A stretch of DNA of 17,225 bases from Holophaga sp. (lineage in GTDB: Bacteria; Acidobacteriota; Holophagae; Holophagales; Holophagaceae): NCBI GenBank assembly GCA_031292735.1, contig JARLGP010000031.1:1-17225 (forward strand). Direction: 5' to 3'. The position numbers were made by a program, and so were the translations under genes. Below, piece by piece: positions 7,198 to 13,425 of the stretch (its first letter is position 1; every line of letters starts with the position of its first letter). The notes beneath the pieces were generated by a model that was not told the origin of the DNA, ran no database searches, and saw nothing but the letters and a program-made list of their open reading frames with translations.

Positions 7198-7224
7198 ATC
7201 CCTGCGCCTTGGGAGCGCAGGGAT
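7198..7224 (-). terminator. Intergenic hairpin between binding protein and permease genes
   Basis: ATCCCTGCGC at 7198-7207 is perfectly complementary to GCGCAGGGAT at 7215-7224, with a 7-base loop. On the minus strand a run of six T (7182-7187) follows about 10 bases later, too far for a classical strong terminator. It lies in the 138-base gap after the solute-binding-protein gene. Such hairpins between binding-protein and permease genes commonly act as partial terminators or protect the upstream mRNA 3' end. The rest of the gap shows nothing but the oppB ribosome site. Confidence 0.6.
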
Positions 7225-7293
7225 GCCCGCATCCCCCTTCCGGTTATTCGTCCAATACAGTAACTTGTTGCTTCCAGGGCAGACCGGGAGCCG

Positions 7294-8826
7294 CTATTTC
7301 TTCGCGAACATCCTGATCTTGTAATACGTCGGAACGGGCTGGCCGATGTTCAGGTTCTTGGACCACACGATTCCCACAGGCCGGTGGAGGCAGGGCAGGA
7401 TGGTGGCCGTGTCCATGACGCCGGACCAGAGCTGGGTGTAGTAGCCGCGGCGCTTGCCGGTATCCGTGGTGGCGGCGCCCAGGTCGATCAGGTTCTCGAA
7501 GTGCTTCCAGTTGAACGGGCCACCCTGGTACTTGATGACATACATGCCCTTGGATTCGCTGTGCACCTGCTGCCGGATGTTGTTGAAGTCGTAGTTGCCG
7601 GAGTCGGCGAAGATGCAGATGTCGTAATCCTGGTTGTAGAGCTTGGGAGTGACGATGGAGGCCTCCATCACGCTCACCGCCGCGTGGATTCCCACGTTGC
7701 TGAGGTTGGCCTGGAGCACCTGGGCCATCTTCGCGTTGTTGGAGGTGGAACTGCCGTAGGTGAGGATGGTGCCCACATCGACGCCCTTGGGATAGCCGGC
7801 TTCAGCGAGCAGCTTCTTCGCCGTCGCCGGATTGTAGGCGTAGGTCTTGAAGCCGCTCACCGGAGAGGTGGGCACGTACTCGGAGGGCATGTACTGGGTG
7901 GCCTCGGCGCCGTAGCCGTCGCACACCGCGAGGTTGATGTCGTGCTTGTTCACGGCGTAGAAGATGGCCTCGCGCACCCGCAGGTCGGCGAGCGCCTTCC
8001 GGCTGGAGAGGTAGTTCACCGCCATGAACATGATGTTGTTGCCCTTGATCAGCTTGGCGTTCTGCCCGCTGACCTTGGACAGGTCCTTCCAGGCGGAAAG
8101 CGGCGCGTCCTCGAAGTAGTCCAGCTCGTGGTTCTGGTAGGCGATGACCGCCGAGGTGTCGTCCGGGATCACGATGTACTGCACCGACTTGATGGCGGGG
8201 GCTCCCCTCCAGTAGCCGTTGAACGCCTCCAGCTTGACGCCGGTGGCGATGTTGAAGTTGGTTACGTAGTAGGCGCCCGTGCCCGCCTTGTTGGGAATGG
8301 TGCCGAACTTGGCGCCCTGGCCGGTCACTTCCTTCTGGCTCATGATCTTGATGCAGAAGAAGGTGTGCGCGATGGGCGAGTAGGGCTTGTTCAGGGTGAT
8401 CTTCACGTCGCCGTCGTCGATGGCGGCGACGTCGGCGATCATGGAGGTCAGGTAGTTGAACCTGGGGTTCTTCATCGCCCGCTTGTAGCTGAACACGACG
8501 TCGGAGGCCTTGAGGGGCTCGCCGTTCTGGAACTTGACGCCGCCCTGCAGGGCGATGGTATAGACCAGGCCGTTCTTGCTCACGCCGACCTTCTTGGCGA
8601 GTTCCGGGTAGTAGCCGTTCTTCGCCTCGTCCATCCCGTAGAGCCCTTCGTACATCTGATGCCACACCTTCATGTCGCGGGTGTTGGTCGTGTGCTCCCA
8701 GTCAAGGGAGGACAGCGAGGCGACCAGCCTACACTTGATGGGCTTGTCCTGGGCCCAGGCGGCAATGGACCCCCCAAGCATCAACACTGACATCATCAGT
8801 CCTAGACCTACCGAAACCCGTTTCAT
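7294..8826 (-). CDS. oppA: Extracellular solute-binding protein family 5 (Opp/Dpp/Nik type)
   Basis: This is a 510-residue periplasmic receptor for the importer. A Sec signal peptide is clear: K-R at the N-terminus, a hydrophobic core, and a likely cut after AWA (residue 25). No lipobox cysteine is present, so the mature protein should be soluble in the periplasm. Family-5 features include YEGLYGMD, the GVKFQNGEPLKASDVVFSYKR region (about 100-120), GTGAYYV, YMPSEYVP and a C-terminal lobe ending PTYYKIRMF. The ligand may be a peptide, opine, metal chelate or other amino-acid conjugate; sequence alone does not say. The neighbouring saccharopine dehydrogenase points to a conjugated amino acid. 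AAGGAG precedes the start. It is separated from the dehydrogenase gene by 103 bases. Confidence 0.95.
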   Translation of the reverse strand: MKRVSVGLGLMMSVLMLGGSIAAWAQDKPIKCRLVASLSSLDWEHTTNTRDMKVWHQMYEGLYGMDEAKNGYYPELAKKVGVSKNGLVYTIALQGGVKFQNGEPLKASDVVFSYKRAMKNPRFNYLTSMIADVAAIDDGDVKITLNKPYSPIAHTFFCIKIMSQKEVTGQGAKFGTIPNKAGTGAYYVTNFNIATGVKLEAFNGYWRGAPAIKSVQYIVIPDDTSAVIAYQNHELDYFEDAPLSAWKDLSKVSGQNAKLIKGNNIMFMAVNYLSSRKALADLRVREAIFYAVNKHDINLAVCDGYGAEATQYMPSEYVPTSPVSGFKTYAYNPATAKKLLAEAGYPKGVDVGTILTYGSSTSNNAKMAQVLQANLSNVGIHAAVSVMEASIVTPKLYNQDYDICIFADSGNYDFNNIRQQVHSESKGMYVIKYQGGPFNWKHFENLIDLGAATTDTGKRRGYYTQLWSGVMDTATILPCLHRPVGIVWSKNLNIGQPVPTYYKIRMFAKK

Positions 8827-8876
8827 GGGGATCTCCTTGGTTTTTGTTGATCATTCGGTTCTACTACTGGACCTTC

Positions 8877-8930
8877 CGGTTCGTGCACCAAAACCGCCCG
8901 TTGAAGTTCCGGAAACGGGGCCGGACGGTT
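8877..8930 (-). promoter_or_regulatory. Possible alternative hairpins upstream of binding-protein gene
   Basis: AACCG-CCCGTT (8892-8902) can pair with AACGGG (8914-8919) and CGGTT (8926-8930), an 11-pair stem with one six-base bulge. The AACCG block can instead pair with CGGTT at 8877-8881. On the minus strand the two stems are mutually exclusive and lie between the dehydrogenase stop codon and the binding-protein gene. The element could tune read-through or protect mRNA ends. The stems are short and GC-rich sequence forms such pairs by chance, so this is tentative. Confidence 0.25.
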
Positions 8931-10252
8931 TAAAGATCGACGGTGGTCTCCTGCAGGCGGATGCCCTCCTTTTCCAGTTCGGCCAGGCAGGCGTTGTACA
9001 ATTCGGGCAGGGTCGGCAGAACCAGCCCGTGACCGGGGATCCGGCCTTCCAGGAACAGCTTGGCCACGATGGCCGGCGGCAGGCCGGTGGTGCGGGCGAT
9101 GGACGAGTCGCCGTTGGGGATGCCGAAGTCGATCAAGGTGGAAGTGTGGCACTTGCGCTTGCCATCCGGGTAGGAGGCGACCACCTCGTCCTTGAGGATG
9201 ATCAGGTCCCGCTCGCTGGGGTCAAAGAAGAGCTTCTCGCCGAACAGGACCCGCACCACGTCGCGGCTGCAGGCAACCCCGGCGGGGAGCGGCCGGTCAT
9301 CCAGGTAGCCCAGCCATTTCAGCCGCATGTAGATAGCCGAAGAGGGCTTGAGGCCCAGTTTGGCGCACAGGGCCTGGCCGGCGTCGGCACCCTTGGCGGC
9401 GCCGCACTTGCGGGCGGTGAAGGCGCTGAAGCTGAGCCCTGCCAGATCCTCGTGCTCCTGGCTGAACAGGCCGAGGGCGTTCATGGCCACGATGGTCTCG
9501 CTCCAGCCCACGTAGCGGATGGTGCCGCGGTAGATGCTCTTGGCTTCGGGGATGTGGTAGGTGTCCAGGTACGGCAGGGAGTCGGCGTTGGCGTACACCT
9601 CATACCAGCCCAGCCCGGTCACCTCTTCCAGATGGACGTGCTCGTAGGTCACGCCGTCCAGCCACTCCACCACCTTGCCGTTGTCCATGATCTTGGCGGT
9701 GCGCCGGGAGGCCCCGATCAGGCTCTCGGGCGCCCAGGACAGCTTGTAGCCCCAGGGGTTGGTGTTGGCTTCCGCGCAGGGAACGGCGCCGCACACCGAC
9801 TTGAACGATTCCACCTTGCCGCCCTTGGCGTGGATGGCGTTGATGGTCCTGGCCGCGGACATGTGGTCGATGCCGGGGTCCACGCCCAGCTCGATGAGCC
9901 AAGTGAGCTTGGATTTCTTCAGCTGGGGCTCCATGGCCCGGATCGAGGCGTCCGAGTAGGACGGGAACATCAGGTTGACCTCGGCCTTGAGGCAGGCCTC
10001 GGCGACCCGGTTGCGGAATTCGGCGGGGAGCAGGTTCAGGACCAGGTCCGGCTTCTGGGCGGCGATGAACGCGGCCACGTCCTTGGGCAGGGGCTGGTTC
10101 AGGGTGGTGGTGCGGGGATGGCTCCCGGTGACCCGATCCAGATTCTCCTGGGACGCCTCGACGATGGTCAATTTCAGCCATTCGCATTTCTGCAGGTACG
10201 TGACACAGGGCCGGGCAATGCGGCCAGCTCCTAGGATGAGCAGATGTTTCAT
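8930..10252 (-). CDS. Saccharopine dehydrogenase (L-glutamate-forming type)
   Basis: A 440-residue enzyme resembling fungal/plant Lys9-type saccharopine dehydrogenase, which oxidatively splits saccharopine into glutamate and 2-aminoadipate 6-semialdehyde. An N-terminal Rossmann fold opens with LLILGAGRIARP (4-15; G8-x-G10). Family hallmarks are DPGIDHMSAARTI (125-137), EANTNPWGYKLSW (161-173), and late blocks around 367-382 and 384-390. Glu32 at the end of the second strand suggests NAD rather than NADP, an inference. The start at 10252 has AAGGAGG 8 bases before it, so an 18-codon extension is rejected. It lies 50 bases after the GntR gene and upstream of the importer, so saccharopine itself or another N-carboxyalkyl amino acid (opine-like) is a plausible substrate. 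Biosynthetic lysine use is less likely in this context. Confidence 0.88.
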   Translation of the reverse strand: MKHLLILGAGRIARPCVTYLQKCEWLKLTIVEASQENLDRVTGSHPRTTTLNQPLPKDVAAFIAAQKPDLVLNLLPAEFRNRVAEACLKAEVNLMFPSYSDASIRAMEPQLKKSKLTWLIELGVDPGIDHMSAARTINAIHAKGGKVESFKSVCGAVPCAEANTNPWGYKLSWAPESLIGASRRTAKIMDNGKVVEWLDGVTYEHVHLEEVTGLGWYEVYANADSLPYLDTYHIPEAKSIYRGTIRYVGWSETIVAMNALGLFSQEHEDLAGLSFSAFTARKCGAAKGADAGQALCAKLGLKPSSAIYMRLKWLGYLDDRPLPAGVACSRDVVRVLFGEKLFFDPSERDLIILKDEVVASYPDGKRKCHTSTLIDFGIPNGDSSIARTTGLPPAIVAKLFLEGRIPGHGLVLPTLPELYNACLAELEKEGIRLQETTVDL

Positions 10253-10302
10253 TCGGTAACCTCCTTGAAGGATGTTCGATGGACTCTTTCCAGGCCGACC
10301 CC

Positions 10303-10971
10303 TCACGGGATGCGGACCAGCAGGCCCTCATAGGTGGTGAGGATGTGTTCGCCCATGAGCCGGCCCGCCTCGCTGGCGTCATGCCGGGCAATGGCGTCAT
10401 AGATGCGCTTGTGGTAGGCGGCCGTCTTGGAATGGGCGGAAACCTCCGCCCAGTTTCGGTAGAACCTGTCGAAGAAGAAGATGTAGGTATTGGAATGCCA
10501 GAAGGCGTGCCGGCAGTAGCGCTCGAAATACGGGTTTTTCGACATCATGGCGATGCCCAGGTGGAAGGCCTCGTTGCTGCTGGAGAACAGTTCCTTGCTG
10601 CCGGAGGAGAGCGACAGGTCCTGCTTCTCGAAGGTGAGGGCCAGTTCCGCGATCTCCTCGGCGGTGCCGTACTGGGCGGCGGCGGCGGCGGTCTGGCTTT
10701 CCACCACCTGCCTGGCGAGGAACACGTTCTTGGCGTCTTCCGCCGAAGGGATGGGGATGACGCAGCCCTTCTTCTTGCGCTTCTCCAGGAAGCCTTCGGC
10801 CACCAGCTTGCCGAGCGCGTAGCTCACCGGCGTCCGGCTGAAGGAGAGCCGTTCCGCCAGTTCGGACTCCAGCAGGACATCGCCGGGCCGGTACTTGTTT
10901 TCCAGGATCATCCGGATGATCGCCCGGTAGGCGGCATCTCCCAGATTGAGGTTGGTTTCCACTTCCAGCAT
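10303..10971 (-). CDS. GntR-family regulator with FCD ligand domain
   Basis: A 222-residue regulator of the FadR subgroup. The N-terminal winged helix (about 10-72) contains YRPGDVLLESELAERLSFSRTPVSYAL (quoted region 27-53) and the wing KRKKKGCVI. An all-helical FCD domain (about 80-215) follows, with candidate metal or ligand residues Asn133, His137, His187 and His209. Most of the family are repressors released by a small carboxylate or amino-acid-derived effector. It is the first gene of the saccharopine dehydrogenase/importer operon and very likely controls it and itself. A palindrome matching GntR half-site form lies 110 bases upstream. The ribosome site before the start is weak (GGGGAT 8-13 bases upstream), consistent with low expression. 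Confidence 0.93.
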   Translation of the reverse strand: MLEVETNLNLGDAAYRAIIRMILENKYRPGDVLLESELAERLSFSRTPVSYALGKLVAEGFLEKRKKKGCVIPIPSAEDAKNVFLARQVVESQTAAAAAQYGTAEEIAELALTFEKQDLSLSSGSKELFSSSNEAFHLGIAMMSKNPYFERYCRHAFWHSNTYIFFFDRFYRNWAEVSAHSKTAAYHKRIYDAIARHDASEAGRLMGEHILTTYEGLLVRIP

Positions 10972-11081
10972 TGGATGAATCCCCGTTTTAGGGTTCCGGG
11001 TTTGGGTGGCTGCGGTCGATCAAGCGCCCTGGCTGCCTGCTGTTGCTCCCCCACGTACGCTCCCGGACTCCGCCGCGAGTG

Positions 11082-11091
11082 ATGTATACAT
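11082..11091. promoter_or_regulatory. Palindromic operator candidate for the GntR regulator
   Basis: ATGTATACAT is a perfect 10-bp palindrome, extended by one further matching pair two bases out (T11080/A11093). TGTATACA-type cores are common among FadR-subgroup GntR operators. It lies between the GntR gene and its putative promoter, about 35 to 45 bases downstream of the expected transcription start, where bound repressor would block elongation. No second copy is seen in the window. Confidence 0.5.
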
Positions 11092-11132
11092 GAAAGAACA
11101 GATGAATGAATTTGTGAATGCGTTGATGAGCT

Positions 11133-11160
11133 ACTCTACCCAGGCGGGTCCGGATGTCAA
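11133..11160 (-). promoter_or_regulatory. Putative sigma-70 promoter of the GntR/importer operon
   Basis: On the minus strand a perfect TTGACA (11160-11155) is followed after 16 bases by TAGAGT (11138-11133), which matches four of six -10 positions. Transcription would start near 11126 and give a 5' leader of about 155 bases that contains the GntR palindrome. The downstream part of this 291-base divergent region holds the PfpI promoter described separately. Confidence 0.45.
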
Positions 11161-11210
11161 GTCCAAGTTTTGGGAACCGCCCGACGGCCGGAATCCCTGT
11201 TTCGGACCTC

Positions 11211-11248
11211 TGGTATGATGCATCCGCGTTCTGACCTTGAATGGTCAG
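11211..11248 (+). promoter_or_regulatory. Extended -10 promoter and hairpin before the DJ-1/PfpI gene
   Basis: TGGTATGAT (11211-11219) is an extended -10 element with five of six core matches. No clear -35 is seen, as is usual for extended -10 promoters. Shortly after the expected start, CTGACC (11231-11236) and GGTCAG (11243-11248) form a six-pair stem ending two bases before the AAGGAGG ribosome site. The stem could be an operator half-site pair or a leader hairpin. Confidence 0.4.
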
Positions 11249-11262
11249 GCAAGGAGGTCGCC

Positions 11263-11844
11263 ATGGCTGCGAAGAAGATCCTGATGCTCGTGGGGGATTT
11301 CGTCGAGGACTACGAGGTGATGGTCCCGTTCCAGATGCTGCTCATGGTCGGCCACAGCGTGGCCGCGGTGTGCCCGGACAAGAAGGCCGGGGACTTCGTG
11401 CGCACCGCCATCCACGACTTCGAAGGGGACCAGACCTACTCGGAAAAGCCCGGCCATCGCTTCGTCCTGAACGCCTCGTTCGCCGAGGCCCGGGCCGAGG
11501 ACTTCGACGCCCTGGTCATCCCCGGCGGGCGGGCGCCCGAGTACCTGCGCCTGAACCCCAAGGTCCTGGACCTGGTCCGGGCCATGGCCAAGGCCGGCAA
11601 GCCGATCGCCGCCATCTGCCACGGCCCCCAGATCCTGGCCGCGGCCGGGGTGCTCCAGGGCCGGCCCTGCACCGCCTACCCCGCGGTGGGCCCGGAAGTC
11701 ACCGAGGCCGGGGGGTCGTTCGTCAGCATTCCGGTGGACCAGGCCCACGTGGACGGCAACCTGGTCACCGCCCCCGCCTGGCCCGCCCATCCGGAATGGA
11801 TCGCCAAGTTCCTGAAAGTGCTGGGCACGCGCATCGAGGCATAA
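11263..11844 (+). CDS. DJ-1/PfpI-family protein
   Basis: A 193-residue protein with the DJ-1/PfpI fold. The nucleophile elbow is AICHGPQ (117-123) with Cys119 and His120. The conserved acidic residue near the N-terminus is Glu15 or Glu18 (FVEDYE), and [10 protein letters not shown] (88-97) is typical of PfpI-like members. Relatives are described as proteases, glyoxalases or protein/nucleotide deglycases acting on methylglyoxal and glyoxal adducts in the cytoplasm; which applies here is not visible. AAGGAGG lies 5 bases before the start, and a 31-codon upstream extension is rejected. It is divergent from the GntR operon and convergent with the small basic gene 22 bases away. Confidence 0.92.
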   Translation: MAAKKILMLVGDFVEDYEVMVPFQMLLMVGHSVAAVCPDKKAGDFVRTAIHDFEGDQTYSEKPGHRFVLNASFAEARAEDFDALVIPGGRAPEYLRLNPKVLDLVRAMAKAGKPIAAICHGPQILAAAGVLQGRPCTAYPAVGPEVTEAGGSFVSIPVDQAHVDGNLVTAPAWPAHPEWIAKFLKVLGTRIEA

Positions 11845-11866
11845 AGCCAGGACGCGCGGTCCCCCA

Positions 11867-11998
11867 TCATTTCTTCTTTTTGGCCGGCGCCGCCTTCTGG
11901 GTGGCGTCGGTCAGCCGGCTGGCCAAGTCGCTGCCCTTGGACGTGGCCCCGTGAACCACCGGGGGCTTGGCTTTCTTGGGCTTCTTGTCATTGGACAT
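11867..11998 (-). CDS. Small Lys/Ala-rich basic protein (43 aa)
   Basis: A short gene of 43 codons and a TGA stop. It begins MSNDKKPKKAKPPVV and ends QKAAPAKKKK, with basic clusters at both ends around a short neutral core (GATSKGSDLASRL). AGGAG lies 5 bases before the ATG, a strong ribosome site for this window, which is the main reason to call it. No membrane segment, signal or cysteine is seen. The charge pattern suggests a nucleic-acid or ribosome-associated protein, but I do not recognise a family. It is convergent with the DJ-1/PfpI gene, and its promoter region backs onto the proB leader. Confidence 0.65.
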   Translation of the reverse strand: MSNDKKPKKAKPPVVHGATSKGSDLASRLTDATQKAAPAKKKK

Positions 11999-12052
11999 GA
12001 TGCTCCTCGGGGGCCCGGGAAAGGTGCGTTCGGGCCTGCCCCAGCATGGCCC

Positions 12053-12122
12053 TTAATACGGTCGTCCCCCGGATTTATTACTGGCGGCGGCCATTGCCCG
12101 GCCAACCCGGTTCCCGTACAAT
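12053..12122 (+). promoter_or_regulatory. Promoter region of proBA and of the small basic gene
   Basis: Two plus-strand candidates are seen. TTAATA (12053-12058), 17 bases, TATTAC (12076-12081) would start transcription near 12088. TTGCCC (12094-12099), 17 bases, TACAAT (12117-12122) would start near 12129. The first pair also reads on the minus strand as GTAATA and TATTAA, so it could serve the divergent small basic gene. Only the upstream start would include the GAGG ribosome site (12123-12126) of the leader frame; the downstream start would make that frame nearly leaderless. Confidence 0.45.
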
Positions 12123-12131
12123 GAGGTTCCT

Positions 12132-12185
12132 ATGCTGATTCTGCACCCTATCCCCCGCCCTCCCTTCCGTCCCACGGAAGCTTAG
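12132..12185 (+). CDS. Candidate proline-rich leader peptide of proBA
   Basis: A 17-codon frame, MLILHPIPRPPFRPTEA then TAG, with GAGG five to six bases before the ATG. Five of 17 residues are proline (codons CCT, CCC, CCT, CCC, CCC), all between 12147 and 12173. It ends 94 bases before proB, the first gene of proline synthesis. A short frame rich in codons for the operon's end product is the hallmark of translation-coupled attenuation. Caution: the stretch is C-rich, which yields proline codons by chance, and no T-run terminator follows. Comparison with related genomes would decide. Confidence 0.4.
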   Translation: MLILHPIPRPPFRPTEA

Positions 12186-12275
12186 GGGCCGTACCGGGGA
12201 CAGGAGGGACAGACAGCAGGCCCCAACGCACGGAACCCGCCCTGGGCTCCGCGGCCGGGGCGCATTCCTGGAGTC
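12158..12275 (+). promoter_or_regulatory. Structured leader RNA candidate upstream of proB
   Basis: Several pairings compete. CCCTCC (12158-12163) matches GGAGGG (12203-12208) and encloses the perfect hairpin CTTCCGT-CCC-ACGGAAG (12164-12180). GGGGCC (12185-12190) matches GGCCCC (12219-12224), giving a pseudoknot with the first stem. CGCCC (12238-12242) matches GGGCG (12258-12262). GGCTCC (12245-12250) can pair with GGAGTC (12270-12275), which covers the proB ribosome site, and is incompatible with the previous stem. A ribosome stalled on the proline codons would cover the first stem. High GC makes chance pairing common. Confidence 0.35.
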
Positions 12276-12279
12276 ATCG

Positions 12280-13425
12280 ATGAAAGACGCTTCCCGCGCC
12301 ACCCTCGCCCAGACCCGGCGTCTGGTGGTGAAACTCGGCACCAATGTGATCATGCGCGCCGACGGCCTGCCGGCCCTGGGCCGGCTCTACGGGATCCTGG
12401 AATCCATCGCCACCGTTGGCCACCAGGGCAAGGAAGTCCTGCTGGTCACCTCGGGCGCCATCGGCCTGGGCGCCCAGCAGCTGGGCCTGGAGCACCCGCC
12501 GGTGCGGCTGGCCGAGAAGCAGGCCTGCGCCGCGGTGGGGCAAGGCCGGCTCATGGCCATCTACCAGGAGGGCTTCGCCCGGCTGGGGATCGTGGCGGCC
12601 CAGGTGCTGCTCAGCGAATACGACTTCAGCAACCGCCGGCGCTACCTGAACCTGCGCGCCACCCTGGACCACCTTCTGAAGCTGGGGGTGGTGCCCATCA
12701 TCAACGAGAACGACACCGTCTCCACCGTGGAGTTGGAGGAGCGGCTGGGCTTCCGCACCGCCCCGGTGTTCGGCGACAACGACAAGCTGTCCGCCCTGGT
12801 GGCCAGCGGGATGACCGCGGACACCCTGCTGATCCTGTCCGACGTGGCCGGGCTGTACACCGGGAATCCACACAAGGATCCCAAGGCCAGGCTGATCCCG
12901 CAGGTGCAGGAACTCACCCCGGAGATCGAGGGCTTCGCCGACGGGCTCAGCAGCCGCGGCCGGGGCGGCATGGCCTCGAAGCTGGCGGCGGTGCGGGTGG
13001 CCACCCAGGCGGGCACCCGGGTGCTCATCGCCGACGGCGCCTGCCCGGGGATCCTGGATCAGGTGCTTTCCGGCCAGGAGGTGGGCACCCTGTTCGAACC
13101 GGGCCGGCGGATCAAGGGACGCAAGCGCTGGGTCGCATTCGCCGGGCAACTGGCCGGGCGGATCCGGGTGAACGCCGGCGCCCAGGATGCCCTCCTGGCC
13201 GGCCAGGCCTCCCTGCTGGCGGCCGGCGTGGTGGCCCTGGAAGGGGACTTCGAACGGGACGATGTGGTGGCCATCGCCGACGAGCAGGGCCACGATTTCG
13301 CCCGGGGGGTCGCCACCATGGCCCGGACCGAGGCCGACCAGGACCTGGATCCCGAGCGCGCCGAGGCGCCCGGCAACGGCCGGGTGCTGGTCAGCCGCGA
13401 CACCTTCGTTCTGATGGAGCAATGA
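12280..13425 (+). CDS. proB: Glutamate 5-kinase
   Basis: A 381-residue enzyme catalysing the ATP-dependent phosphorylation of glutamate, the first step of proline synthesis. An amino-acid kinase domain (about 14-260) shows VVKLGT (16-21), TSGAIGLG (57-64), the glutamate-binding INENDTV (141-147), FGDND (164-168) and GRGGMASKL (227-235). A C-terminal PUA domain (about 284-365) is present, as in full-length ProB of E. coli type, whose activity is feedback-inhibited by proline. The start at 12280 has CTGGAG six bases before it. proB overlaps proA by four bases, implying coupled translation and channelling of the unstable glutamyl phosphate. Confidence 0.98.
   Translation: MKDASRATLAQTRRLVVKLGTNVIMRADGLPALGRLYGILESIATVGHQGKEVLLVTSGAIGLGAQQLGLEHPPVRLAEKQACAAVGQGRLMAIYQEGFARLGIVAAQVLLSEYDFSNRRRYLNLRATLDHLLKLGVVPIINENDTVSTVELEERLGFRTAPVFGDNDKLSALVASGMTADTLLILSDVAGLYTGNPHKDPKARLIPQVQELTPEIEGFADGLSSRGRGGMASKLAAVRVATQAGTRVLIADGACPGILDQVLSGQEVGTLFEPGRRIKGRKRWVAFAGQLAGRIRVNAGAQDALLAGQASLLAAGVVALEGDFERDDVVAIADEQGHDFARGVATMARTEADQDLDPERAEAPGNGRVLVSRDTFVLMEQ

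Noticed and set aside
9600..10400. Alternative open frames overlapping the dehydrogenase gene
   Set aside because: Arg/Pro/His-rich frame-shifted shadows of the real gene.
11023..11091. Short minus-strand frame in the GntR leader (starts at the palindrome)
   Set aside because: No ribosome site, and Ala/Gly/Ser-rich composition as expected from random GC-rich sequence; no codon enrichment linked to the operon.
11090..11218. 42-codon plus-strand frame starting [13 protein letters not shown] in the divergent region
   Set aside because: No ribosome site before the ATG, and it overlaps the putative GntR operator and promoter as well as the -10 of the PfpI gene. Kept only as a remote possibility.
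12182..12210. T-box riboswitch before proB, because of GGCCGTACCGGGG
   Set aside because: It does not match the conserved T-box bulge sequence well and no specifier stem or terminator/antiterminator pair was seen.
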